Shown here: one piece after another, positions 18,239 through 27,287 of the stretch
Layout of the letters: every line of letters starts with the position of its first letter
How positions within the stretch are numbered: the stretch's first letter is position 1
Assembly (NCBI GenBank): GCA_963841325.1
Contig: CAWJBZ010000003.1
Location: forward strand, 1-64,000
Length of the DNA: 64,000 nt
DNA from: CAVPPA01 sp963841325
GTDB lineage: Bacteria; Patescibacteriota; Saccharimonadia; Saccharimonadales; UBA4665
Direction of reading: 5' to 3'
Position numbers and translations under genes: made by a program
The notes under the pieces: generated by a model
Databases searched by the model: none
Told to the model about the DNA's origin: nothing
What the model saw: only the letters and a program-made list of their open reading frames with translations

Positions 18239-19294
18239 CTATTCTTGAGAGCACAGTTTTTGGCAATATTGGCTAATGTTTGCTTCATGCTGTTGCAGGG
18301 TTTGGGCATAATGCGTAGTGCCGTCGTCTCCGGTCACGAAATATAACCAATCAGTATTTGCCGGATAGGCTACCGCTTCCAGTGAACCGTCGCTAACTGT
18401 ACCGATTGGTCCAGGCGGTAAGCCGTCATGTAAAAGAGTGTTATAGGGTGAATCATAATTCACTGAAGGGGCAACTCCAGCTAAAGCTGCTCCATAGTAA
18501 GCAGTAACATCAGAGCCAAGTGGCATACCGATTTGTAGTCGCTTTAAGAATATCTGGGCGACTTGATTTCGGTCATTTTGATCAGCGACTTCTTGTTCGA
18601 CAATCGACGCCAGGGTTACTCCCTGATAGACCGTTAATCCATGACTAGCAAAGGCATTACGCAGGTTTTGAGTTAAATGCTGTTGCGTTTCAGTCAAGGC
18701 TTCAGCGACAATTTGTTGTGGTTCGGTACCAGAGGTTTTTTGGTAAGAATCCGGCCAGAGAAAACCTTCTAAATTGGCTGAGGCTGGATTGTCGGCTAGG
18801 GCTGGGTAACTGCCGTAGTATTGGCTGGCATTAAAGGCGGCACCGACAGCTGAGGGGCTAAAACCCGATCTAATAAATGTTTGGCTAATTTGAGCAACTG
18901 TTTGTCCGGATAGGATAGTGACTAATTTAGTGGCAACCTTGCCATTAATGATTGCTTGAGCAATATCGGACAGGCTTTGACTCGGCGCAAAGCTGTAGGT
19001 ACCCGCTTGTAGCTCACCGCGGTCATTATGGATAGTAACGTACCAGACAAAAGTCTGACTACTGCGGATTAATCCGTCGTTTTGTAATTGTTTAGCTATC
19101 TTACTAACATCTGAACCGCTAGCTATGGTGACATACTGTAATTTATTACTGTTGTTAACTGGTTGTAAATTAGCATAGTAGACCTTCTGGATGATAATCG
19201 TGGCACCGATAACCAGAACTATGATTACGGCTAACACTATCAATAATCTTCTGGGCACCCTACGAAATTTTGTCCCTAAACTATACTTGGTCAC
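18239..19294 (-). CDS. mltG: Endolytic murein transglycosylase MltG
   Basis: MltG (YceG) cleaves nascent glycan strands in the membrane. The 351-residue protein has one N-terminal membrane segment (LLIVLAVIIVLVIGATIII, about 17-35), a LysM-like subdomain (YVTIASGSDVSKIAKQL) and the YceG catalytic core. The core holds the conserved Glu in ASIVEQEVADQND, the IGMPLGSDVTAYYG motif, and the C-terminal YPANTDWLYFVTGDDG. Its start overlaps the ruvX stop by 14 bases, the usual mltG-ruvX pairing. Confidence 0.94.
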   Translation of the reverse strand: MTKYSLGTKFRRVPRRLLIVLAVIIVLVIGATIIIQKVYYANLQPVNNSNKLQYVTIASGSDVSKIAKQLQNDGLIRSSQTFVWYVTIHNDRGELQAGTYSFAPSQSLSDIAQAIINGKVATKLVTILSGQTVAQISQTFIRSGFSPSAVGAAFNASQYYGSYPALADNPASANLEGFLWPDSYQKTSGTEPQQIVAEALTETQQHLTQNLRNAFASHGLTVYQGVTLASIVEQEVADQNDRNQVAQIFLKRLQIGMPLGSDVTAYYGAALAGVAPSVNYDSPYNTLLHDGLPPGPIGTVSDGSLEAVAYPANTDWLYFVTGDDGTTHYAQTLQQHEANISQYCQKLCSQE

Positions 19295-19691
19295 GTAGAT
19301 AATCCTCCAGTATATAGGTAGCTGCTAACGAATCGATATCTTCTTTAGTATAAGATTTACCCTTGGTTTTCAGTTCGGTTTCGGCTTGAGCAGAGGTTAC
19401 CGCTTCATCTTGCCAGCTAACTGGTATATTTAAACTCTTAGCTATATTCTGACCAAAATTTCGAGCAATATCTGTCTGGTGAGTGTTTTGTCCATCCAGA
19501 CCACGCGGTAAACCAATTACTAGTTGAGTTACTGCTTCCTGTTTACATAAATCTTGTAAATGCTGAACAAGTTGATTGTCATGTCGCAATGTACCAGCCG
19601 GATGAGCCAAACGAGCCTCCCGAGAAGCTAACGCTAAACCAATCCGAGCTTCACCTAAATCAAGCGCTAAGATGCTGCTGGGGGCAACCAT
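19281..19691 (-). CDS. ruvX: Putative Holliday junction resolvase RuvX (YqgF)
   Basis: A 136-residue RNase H-fold protein of the YqgF family, implicated in pre-16S rRNA 5' processing and possibly junction resolution. The catalytic Asp sits in ILALDLGEARIGLALAS. The LVIGLPRGLDG strand-loop and the DEAVTSAQAE acidic motif are present, and DSLAATYILEDYL closes the protein. The gene sits between a large anchored protein (5-base gap) and mltG. Confidence 0.93.
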   Translation of the reverse strand: MVAPSSILALDLGEARIGLALASREARLAHPAGTLRHDNQLVQHLQDLCKQEAVTQLVIGLPRGLDGQNTHQTDIARNFGQNIAKSLNIPVSWQDEAVTSAQAETELKTKGKSYTKEDIDSLAATYILEDYLRDQV

Positions 19692-19696
19692 AATGC

Positions 19697-21409
19697 TTAT
19701 TCAGCCTTACCAATAGTAACCGTGACCTTGTCGGGATTAGAAGGAACTGAGCTAACCCAGAACGGACTTAAGTGAACTTTGACACTGGTAACGCCGGGTA
19801 TCTCACTGATCAGTGATTGAACATCACCAACTTTCTTGCCGGCTACTTCTTTTTTAATCACAGTCGGTTGAATATCTGGTCCAACTATGGCGGTAGCCTG
19901 AAGAGAAACTTGTTCGCTGCCAGAAGAGCTAACCACGCTAAAACTAGCACTCGAAAGGCCATCATTGATGATTGTCTGAGTAGATGTATTAATTTGACCA
20001 TCGACGTAATTGGCAATTAATGCCTCAAGGTCACTCTTTTTTAACCCGTACATTGTGTAAGTTATCGATTGGGTAACGGTTACACTGGTGGCTTGATCGC
20101 CTACATTGCTACTAGTTGTAATGGTTGGCGTACTAGTGTTAAAGGTTGCCGGTATTGGATATAAGCCATCTTGGGTTAGTTGTTGTTCTAGAGCACTTTT
20201 AACTGTAGCGGTGTTTTGGGAAGCTAGTTTCTGTTCGGCATTATTGATATCCGCCTGAGCGACTACCTGAACAATGTTATCGGTACCACCACTGGCTGAA
20301 CCGGTAGCTGTCACATCTGAACGACTGTTAACTGTAAACGTAGCACTTGAGATGTTGTATTTACTACCAGCATTTTGTGCGTTAATCGGTGTTGGAGAAG
20401 CTGTAAAGGAATCTGCAAATCCACTAAGACAATTATTATCTGAGACTATTTTAAATTTAATACCAAATGCCGTATCTTGTTGAGTAATATAAGTTAGATT
20501 ATTAGCGCTAACACCGGTTCCGGCCGGTACATCGCTGGGAGATTGGCTACATTCAATAGCAGTCATTGTAATTGTCCCGGTTGCGGTATTACCGTTGTTT
20601 TGTTGACCAGTAGTATTAACTTGTTGAGATGTTGTTTGCTGTTGTTGCTCAGTTCTGGCCGGCACAGTAAGAGTATTTAGGTTTAATGTTTGAGCAGATG
20701 GACTAAGGGTGATTGTTAAGCTGACATTCTCATCACTAGTGCTAGTGGCAATGTTAATGGAAGCTTTTGGCAAGACTAATAGCGCTACAATTATTCCGAT
20801 AATTAGCAATAAGACTACCAGTGCCAGGGATAGACGAAGCCGGAATTTTCTAAAGCTTGGTACTTTTAAGTGTTTGTCTTTAGCCGGTTTCTCGGATTTG
20901 GTGGTTTCATCTGTTTCGGCTTTACTTTCCTCAGGTTTTTCTTCGTCAGGTAATGTCACGGTTTCAATGCCTTCAGGCCGTGCTGGTATCACGGCACCAG
21001 CTAGCTCACCAACTGTTTTATCACCAGCATTCTCTGCGGTAAATCCTTCCGCGGATCCTTCATCAAGCGCAACTGTCTCCTCGGATTTCTCTTCGGCTGC
21101 CGTATTAATCGGAATAGATAACGGGATTTCCGGCTTGGATTGAGGAGTAGCCGCCACATGCATTCCAACTAAACCAGCTAAAGGCATTAACCCCGGTTCA
21201 GAAGTTACTAATACGACATTCTTTTTGGCAGACTCTGCATTCCGTTTGAGTAATTTCATGTTAACAACGCTTTGAAATACTGTCGCCCGTTTCGGAAGTA
21301 CTAGCGCCACAACCTTACCGTCACTACTGCGAACTTTATCTATGACGGTGGTTATGTCGTCATCAATGTCAACGTAGAGGATATCTTTATCGTTTGGGGT
21401 AGTCGCCAT
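19697..21409 (-). CDS. Large single-pass membrane protein, baseplate-J-like family of CPR
   Basis: The 570-residue protein begins with a soluble domain (residues 1-90, ILYVDIDDDITTVIDKV, VVALVLPKRATVF). An acidic low-complexity linker follows (about 100-185), then one membrane segment (LSLALVVLLLIIGIIVALLVL, about 198-218) and a large Ser/Thr/Asn-rich exterior part of about 350 residues. In CPR genomes proteins of this layout are often annotated as baseplate J-like; that name comes from memory of the family and the function is unknown. It lies four bases downstream of the pilM-like gene and just upstream of ruvX-mltG, so it may take part in envelope assembly. Confidence 0.65.
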   Translation of the reverse strand: MATTPNDKDILYVDIDDDITTVIDKVRSSDGKVVALVLPKRATVFQSVVNMKLLKRNAESAKKNVVLVTSEPGLMPLAGLVGMHVAATPQSKPEIPLSIPINTAAEEKSEETVALDEGSAEGFTAENAGDKTVGELAGAVIPARPEGIETVTLPDEEKPEESKAETDETTKSEKPAKDKHLKVPSFRKFRLRLSLALVVLLLIIGIIVALLVLPKASINIATSTSDENVSLTITLSPSAQTLNLNTLTVPARTEQQQQTTSQQVNTTGQQNNGNTATGTITMTAIECSQSPSDVPAGTGVSANNLTYITQQDTAFGIKFKIVSDNNCLSGFADSFTASPTPINAQNAGSKYNISSATFTVNSRSDVTATGSASGGTDNIVQVVAQADINNAEQKLASQNTATVKSALEQQLTQDGLYPIPATFNTSTPTITTSSNVGDQATSVTVTQSITYTMYGLKKSDLEALIANYVDGQINTSTQTIINDGLSSASFSVVSSSGSEQVSLQATAIVGPDIQPTVIKKEVAGKKVGDVQSLISEIPGVTSVKVHLSPFWVSSVPSNPDKVTVTIGKAE

Positions 21410-21412
21410 TAT

Positions 21413-22771
21413 TTATACCTGTAACATTTTATCAATTTTTTCACGGATGGAGGTGGAACCGGTATCGTTAAAGTTTAGGGTATCCACGCCAACCCGAAGC
21501 AATCCCATTGCCGTTATGAAGGTGTGATCAGTAACTTTACCGCTCAGATCGGTGATACCGGCAACTTGTTCCGGGCGGATACGCCGGACTACTGGTTTTC
21601 GGGTAAACGGCAACTGGCGATACCAATCTGACTCCTCTAGTGCATCAATCAGCAGTTCCAAACTCGATCCACCACCACACAAGAACATGTGATAAGGCAA
21701 GTGGTCAAGTTTATCAAATTCGCCTAATGCCAGTTCGACTCCGCCCATCCAAACGTCGATGGTTTTTTGGAGTGCTGATTCAATAGCTGGTACTTTAGTT
21801 CGTGGTACTCGATCTGTGCTTAAACCCAATTTAAGATCCTCAGCTTGTTCGAAATTAACACCCAACTCACGTTCAATTGAGCGAGTATAGGCTCTTCCTC
21901 CTATACCGAACATTTTGGTTCCTTGGACACCGCCGTCATTGACTACGGCAATATCAGTAGTCCCACCGCCAACATCCATTAATATGGCACTAAGGCTGGC
22001 ATTCGGATTGTCACCGATGACCGATCGCGCCACGGCAAACGGTTCAGCCGCCACCGCCAGTAGATCCAGGTCTAGTTCTTGAGCGGTTTTCTCCAAAGCT
22101 CCGATATGGATCATTGGCGCAAAAGCCGTGTACAGTTCCACGACTACTTCCTTGCCCTGAAAACCAATCGGATTAGTAACCGGGTAACCATCGATTTCAA
22201 TATTAACTAACGCGCTGTTGACCAGGCGTACTTCTACGTCTTTACCGCCCAATTCGACAGTTAGCATTTCTCTGGCCTTGGTTTCAGCCCGTTCCTGAAC
22301 CAGATGAATCATCCGTTCCATTTCCTCAAAATCAATAGTTTTAGATGAATCTTTGCGGGCTACCCGAACGGTTGTGGTAGTCCCCTTCACCAGCTCACCG
22401 GCAATTCCGATAATGGCTTGGCGGGCACTGATACCGGCTTGTTGTTCGGCTTCATTTAGGGCTTCATCACAATTAGCCACAACCCGGGAAATATCAGCAA
22501 TAGCCCCGGCTTGCATATCACTCAGTTCTTGATGGGTGCGGCCCACTCCAACAATATCCACACTCACCCCGTCCTCAGCTACTTGGCCGATTAAAGCTTT
22601 AACAAACTCTGTTCCGATATCCAAAGCAACAATATGATGATCGCTAGGTGTTTTTTTAGAAGTTCTGGAGGCGGTTATTTGAGTTGCTTTATTGGTAACG
22701 ATTGAGGCTCTGTTGGCTAGTTGATGACTGAAGCCACTACCAATCTTCTTGAATTTATCAAGCATATACAC
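21413..22771 (-). CDS. PilM/FtsA-like actin-fold ATPase
   Basis: The protein has actin-fold phosphate motifs: VALDIGTEFVKALIG (about 48-62) and ILMDVGGGTTDIAVVNDGG (about 265), plus the adenosine-site LCGGGSSLELL near 370. Both FtsA (divisome) and PilM (type IV pilus platform) show this pattern. The 452-residue length, the N-terminal extension and the neighbouring membrane protein do not settle which. FtsA usually ends with an amphipathic membrane-targeting helix; here IREKIDKMLQV at the C-terminus may serve. First of a probable operon reading into ruvX and mltG. Confidence 0.8.
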   Translation of the reverse strand: MYMLDKFKKIGSGFSHQLANRASIVTNKATQITASRTSKKTPSDHHIVALDIGTEFVKALIGQVAEDGVSVDIVGVGRTHQELSDMQAGAIADISRVVANCDEALNEAEQQAGISARQAIIGIAGELVKGTTTTVRVARKDSSKTIDFEEMERMIHLVQERAETKAREMLTVELGGKDVEVRLVNSALVNIEIDGYPVTNPIGFQGKEVVVELYTAFAPMIHIGALEKTAQELDLDLLAVAAEPFAVARSVIGDNPNASLSAILMDVGGGTTDIAVVNDGGVQGTKMFGIGGRAYTRSIERELGVNFEQAEDLKLGLSTDRVPRTKVPAIESALQKTIDVWMGGVELALGEFDKLDHLPYHMFLCGGGSSLELLIDALEESDWYRQLPFTRKPVVRRIRPEQVAGITDLSGKVTDHTFITAMGLLRVGVDTLNFNDTGSTSIREKIDKMLQV

Positions 22772-22920
22772 TTCATTCTAGCACAAGCAACGTAAAGAAA
22801 GCTGAAGATCCACAGGGGTCGATTTAGAAAATAATATTAATCCTGTTGGCTATTGGTTTTAGATATCCGGACTCTGGTCAATATGAGCTATAGTAAAAGA
22901 GATTTAATGAGGGAGATATT

Positions 22921-23253
22921 ATGGACGAAATTATAGTAGTTACCACCAACGACCTACCGGGGTACCGGGTTGTAGAAGTTTACGGAGAGGTCTTCGGACT
23001 AATTGTCCGCAGCCGCAATGTCTTTAGCAATTTCGGGGCTACCTTACGGACTATTGTCGGCGGTGAAGTCAGAGGCTACACTAAGATGCTTTCCAAAAGC
23101 CGAGAACACGCCATGGAACGATTACGTCAAGCGGCCGCTGAAAAAGGCGCCAATGCCGTCTTGATGATGCGTTTCGACAGTGGTGATATCGGTAAAGTAA
23201 TGAATGAAGTTGCGGCTTATGGTACGGCTGTTAAGGTTGTCAAGCAGCGTTAA
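22921..23253 (+). CDS. YbjQ/UPF0145 family protein
   Basis: The 110-residue protein matches the YbjQ (DUF74) family: IIVVTTNDLPGYRVVEVYGEVFGLIVRS at the start, GGEVRGYTKMLSKSREHAMERL in the middle and KGANAVLMMRFDS near the end. Members form pentameric dodecin-like assemblies; the function is unknown, and heavy-metal binding has been suggested. A GAGGGAGA ribosome site precedes the ATG. The gene ends four bases inside alaS, tail to tail. Confidence 0.92.
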   Translation: MDEIIVVTTNDLPGYRVVEVYGEVFGLIVRSRNVFSNFGATLRTIVGGEVRGYTKMLSKSREHAMERLRQAAAEKGANAVLMMRFDSGDIGKVMNEVAAYGTAVKVVKQR

Positions 23254-25127
23254 ACTAAAACTGCCTTAATCCGCCGTACTCCGGCTGAGCTGGATTCTTC
23301 TTTGATGATCTTGAAACGTTTACCGCCCTCGCCCAACCGGCCAGTTTGTTCGACGTGCGGTCCGCCGCAAATTTCTCGGCTAAAGTAATCTCCATCCGGG
23401 TCACCGATAGTATAGACTTTAACCGTTTCGCCATAACGATCACCGAATGTCCCGGAGACCCCATGTTCCAGCGCTGCTTTAGTGTTTTCCTCACGCCAAC
23501 TAACCGGCCAGTTTTTATCGATTTGTTCGTTAACCAGGCGCTCTATTTCGATTATTTGTTCCGGTGTCACTTTTTCCGAATGTGAAAAGTCAAAACGGAT
23601 CCGCTCAGCCGTGATATTTGCGCCACGTTGTACAACATCGTCGCCTAAAACTTTTTTCAAGGCTTTATATAAAAGATGGGTTGCCGTATGGTATTTGGTG
23701 GTTATACCGGAATGATCAGCTAAACCGCCCTTAAACTCTCCCTTGCTGGCCGTCCGAGATCGTTCGCGTTGTTCTTCCATCAGTTTTTGGAAAACTGAGT
23801 CAGCATCTTCAGCTACAACTATGCCTCGCGTAAAAGCTTCTTCTTTGGTTAGTTCAATCGGAAAGCCGTAAGTATCGTATAGCTTAAACAGAATGTTGCC
23901 GTCGACGCTGTCCTTAGTTAGTTTACTAAACTCTTGCAATCCTTTACGCAAAGTTTGTCGAAACAATTTTTCTTCTTTTACCAGGGTTTCAATAACTCGG
24001 GCTCGGCTGGAGGCTACTTCCGGATAATCTTCATGGTACAGATCGGCAATTACCGGTATGACTACTTCCAGAAAGTTTTGCTCAATGCCCAAATCAAAGG
24101 CATAACGGATAGCCCGGCGCACTAAACGGCGCAAGACATAGCCTTGAGTTTTATTGCTCGGTCCGACGCCGTCAACCGCTAAAAAAGTGGCACCGCGCAG
24201 ATGATCGGCAATAATTCGCATATTCTCAGCATGGTTGTCATAGTTTTTACCGGATAATTGCTCAAGTCTGGTAATAATCGGCTTTAATAAACTGGTTTGA
24301 AAAATATCCGGCGAATTAATCGACGCTTGGGTAATACGTTCTAAGCCGCCACCGTAATCGACATTTCGATTTGGTAATTTTTCAAAGCCGGTTTCGGTTT
24401 TAAGGTATTCCATAAACACCGAGTTGCCCAATTCAACATAGCGGCCACAGCTGCAATTGGGATGACACTTTTCGCCCCATTTTGGATCATGCTGAAAATT
24501 ATCAAACCGATAAAACACTTCACTATCGGGACCACCTGGTTCGCCATTGGGCATATCAGCTGGTACACCGACGCGGCTCCACCAGTTTTTTTCATCATAA
24601 TAAAATAGTCGGCCGTCTTGTTCACCTACCCGGTAACCATTTTCCGTCGAGCCAATCTCCACTTCCCGCACATCAATCCCTTTAGAACTAAATAATTGCT
24701 GCCAGATAGCCGCTGATTCAGTATCTTTCTGGATTTCGTACTGGGGGAAGCCACTGAAACAACTGATATACAACCGCTGCGGATCCAGACCAACAATTTC
24801 CGTCAAAAATTCAAAAAACCAGGATAATTGTTCCTGTTTAAAATAGTCGCCAAGGCTCCAGTTGCCAAGCATTTCAAAAAAGGTAGTGTGATGATTATCG
24901 CCAACTTCTTCAATATCTTGGGCCCGTAAACAAGTTTGGGAGTTAACTAAGCGCTTTCCGTCAGGATGTTCTTGCCCAAGCAAGTATGGTAGTAACGGCT
25001 GCATGCCGGATCCGGTAAATAGGGTGGTCGGGTCATTTTGGGGTACCAGTAATGCCCTGGGTATAACAGCATGCTGTTTACTTTTATAAAATTCCAGATA
25101 GCGTTGGCGGATTTCTTGTGCGGTCAT
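23250..25127 (-). CDS. alaS: Alanine--tRNA ligase, short form
   Basis: AlaRS charges tRNA-Ala. The catalytic domain (residues 1-240) shows FTGSGMQPLLPYL, the class II motif 2 region (FFEMLGNWSLGDYFK) and motif 3 with GGGLERI. The tRNA-binding middle domain follows. The editing domain has TATHLLYKAL (HxxxH type) and CGGPHVEQTGRLG zinc ligands, and the protein ends just after IIKEESSSAGVRRIKA. The C-terminal DHHA1/C-Ala domain is absent, so the length is 625 rather than about 870. Such shortened AlaRS is known in CPR bacteria. Confidence 0.96.
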   Translation of the reverse strand: MTAQEIRQRYLEFYKSKQHAVIPRALLVPQNDPTTLFTGSGMQPLLPYLLGQEHPDGKRLVNSQTCLRAQDIEEVGDNHHTTFFEMLGNWSLGDYFKQEQLSWFFEFLTEIVGLDPQRLYISCFSGFPQYEIQKDTESAAIWQQLFSSKGIDVREVEIGSTENGYRVGEQDGRLFYYDEKNWWSRVGVPADMPNGEPGGPDSEVFYRFDNFQHDPKWGEKCHPNCSCGRYVELGNSVFMEYLKTETGFEKLPNRNVDYGGGLERITQASINSPDIFQTSLLKPIITRLEQLSGKNYDNHAENMRIIADHLRGATFLAVDGVGPSNKTQGYVLRRLVRRAIRYAFDLGIEQNFLEVVIPVIADLYHEDYPEVASSRARVIETLVKEEKLFRQTLRKGLQEFSKLTKDSVDGNILFKLYDTYGFPIELTKEEAFTRGIVVAEDADSVFQKLMEEQRERSRTASKGEFKGGLADHSGITTKYHTATHLLYKALKKVLGDDVVQRGANITAERIRFDFSHSEKVTPEQIIEIERLVNEQIDKNWPVSWREENTKAALEHGVSGTFGDRYGETVKVYTIGDPDGDYFSREICGGPHVEQTGRLGEGGKRFKIIKEESSSAGVRRIKAVLV

Positions 25128-25219
25128 GTTTACCTACATCATTACAGTGTTGAGTTTACTTGATTAAACTAAGTGTCCAAGACATTAGTTCTTTCGGTCA
25201 AATTATAACTTAAAAACAG

Positions 25220-26268
25220 TTAGACCACGATACCGCCACCGACCACCCGCTCACCTTCATAGATCACCGCCGACTGGCCGGGTGTAATAGCACGGATATC
25301 TTCATCGAGCTTGATACTGGCAGTTGTACCGGTCAGTTTTAGCTGACCGGTTACTAAGGGAGCACGGTAACGGGTACGGATTTGGTAGGTTTGTCCAGAT
25401 TTTGGCGCTTGATTTATCCAATGCAGATCAGTTAAATCCAGAGTATTTTTCCAGAGATTACTGTCCTGAAGATCAGTGGTGACATAGACTTCGTTTTTAA
25501 GCATATTCTTACCAGTAACATAGTATGGTAAACCACCACCCACCTGAAGACCGTGCCGTTGGCCAATAGTATAAAATACTGCTCCGTCGTGCTGGCCAAT
25601 TGTTTCTCCGTGTTGATCAATAATTGCTCCGGCTGGTTGTTCTCCCAGTTCAAACTGTAAAAAGTCCTTAATACCAACTTGACCAACAAAACAGATTCCT
25701 TGACTATCTTTCTTGTCAGCAGTGCTTAGTCTAAACTGATGTGCTAATTCGCGAATTTTTGGTTTTCGATAATCCCCGATCGGCATTAGCGTTTTTTGTA
25801 AGGCATTAGTAGTAATTCGGTATAGAAAATAACTTTGGTCCTTTTGATCATCAATACCTTTTAACAATTGACTGTTGTTACTACGCGCATAATGACCAGT
25901 GGCAATCAGGTCGGCGCCATCAGCCAAGGCAGTTTCCAGAAACAGTTTGAATTTCACCTCCTGATTGCACATCACATCCGGATTAGGAGTCCGACCAGCT
26001 CGGTATTCATCAATCATATAATCAACCACCTTCTGACGGTATTCAGTTTCAAAATCATATAGCTTAAATGGAATACCGAGATGAACCGCCACCCGCTTGG
26101 CATCTTGGTAGTCCTCTAGCCACGGACAATGCATGCCCGGCAGATCCTACTCCAATTCTTCATATACACACCGGTGACAGCATAACCTTGCTGCTGCAGC
26201 AGAGCTGCCGTTACCGACGAGTCGACTCCACCAGACATACCGACATAGACTTTAGTATCTTTTGACAT
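25220..26268 (-). CDS. mnmA: tRNA 2-thiouridylase MnmA, frameshifted near the N-terminus
   Basis: MnmA makes 2-thiouridine at position 34 of tRNA-Glu/Gln/Lys. The long frame (26134-25220) contains TPNPDVMCNQEVKF with the first catalytic Cys, ATGHYAR, DKKDSQGICFVGQ with the second Cys, and the C-terminal barrel. The ATP-binding N-terminus (VYVGMSGGVDSS, start codon at 26268) is intact but in another frame. The two join if one base is restored near 26147-26150, just after VYMKNWS. Because mnmA is normally single-copy and highly conserved, a sequence error is as likely as true loss. Confidence 0.9.
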
Positions 26269-26340
26269 AACCCTTATATATTAGCAAACACTATTGCTGC
26301 CGTGTTACTGTGATCAATTTCCAAACTGTTTGTTGATGGA

Positions 26341-27237
26341 TTAGCGGCTGGATTCAATGGTTCGACGGATGACGTATAGTTCGTGGCGCCGACCAAGCCA
26401 GAATGCCGCTATGATTATCGGAACAGCGATGAGCATCGGTTGCCAGAGAATAATCGTTTTGGTGGTACCCGTAGTACTATTGGAACTGGACAAGGTGCCG
26501 TTGATTTTGCCATTGGCCACCCCAACTAGTTGCAAATAAGCAGAGGTACCGTTAATATCTGTAGCTTTAGCCACGATTGAATATACCCCAGCTTGAGCAT
26601 AGGTATGCGTAACGTTCACTACACCCGGGAAAGAAACACTCACTAGCTCGGCGCTACTGCCATCACCCCAGTCAACACTTACGGCATAAGGACCGGTACC
26701 GCCGCTTAAAATTAACGGCCAAGTTAACAAACTCCCTGGGTTAACTCCTTGGCGGGCATAATTACTACTCAGCGTGACCCGTGTCCCAAACTTGGCAAAT
26801 TGGGCATCGTTAAAAAATACCGACACGGAATTGGAATCCGGTCCTTGTTGGTCTAAGTTATCATAGTCTCGGGCAACTAAATCGTTTGTCCCGCTGAATA
26901 AATCAACCTGCAGGCTGTAACTGCTATTGGAGCACTGGGTAGCACCGACAAAAACGTTGTTGGCAAATATCTTAATCAGTAAGCCGGTTTCGCAAAGTCC
27001 GCTAACGGTAATTGGAATATTAGTAAAAGTTTGACCGTTAGTTGGTATGGCGATAGTAGCAGCTTGAGTGGGCGGAACACCTAAAACTGTGCCCTCAAAA
27101 CCGAGAGTTCCAGATTGGGGGTTTTGTTGCGAGCCAAGTGCCCCGATAGACCCGGTCATTGATAAACAGATTAGGACAACTGCTGTGCTGAAAGTTACTC
27201 CCAAACGGAGATTGATAGCTCTTTTGCTTATTATCAC
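26341..27237 (-). CDS. Exported PKD-domain protein with C-terminal anchor
   Basis: A 298-residue secreted or anchored protein: signal segment at residues 10-32, a beta-rich first half (ATIAIPTNGQTFTNIPITVSG, an Ig-like strand pattern), and a PKD-type domain at about 165-245 (VDWGDGSSAELV, VTHTYAQAGVYSIVAKATD). One C-terminal membrane segment (IILWQPMLIAVPIIIAAFWLG) precedes a basic tail. It follows the DUF916-like gene after 50 bases and is the last gene of the surface-protein block. The function is not known; an adhesive or structural surface role is inferred. Confidence 0.75.
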   Translation of the reverse strand: MIISKRAINLRLGVTFSTAVVLICLSMTGSIGALGSQQNPQSGTLGFEGTVLGVPPTQAATIAIPTNGQTFTNIPITVSGLCETGLLIKIFANNVFVGATQCSNSSYSLQVDLFSGTNDLVARDYDNLDQQGPDSNSVSVFFNDAQFAKFGTRVTLSSNYARQGVNPGSLLTWPLILSGGTGPYAVSVDWGDGSSAELVSVSFPGVVNVTHTYAQAGVYSIVAKATDINGTSAYLQLVGVANGKINGTLSSSNSTTGTTKTIILWQPMLIAVPIIIAAFWLGRRHELYVIRRTIESSR

Positions 27238-27287
27238 ACTTCAACCATAGCCCAAAACTGCTTCGGTTAGCAAGTTTTACTACATGC

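Noticed and set aside
17990..18240. Possible c-di-AMP (ydaO-type) riboswitch before the LysM-CHAP gene
   Set aside because: The region ends with GAGCCCGAACCGCGTAAGCGG and AAGGAG, reminiscent of such leaders, but the conserved purine-rich core of the riboswitch is not found upstream.
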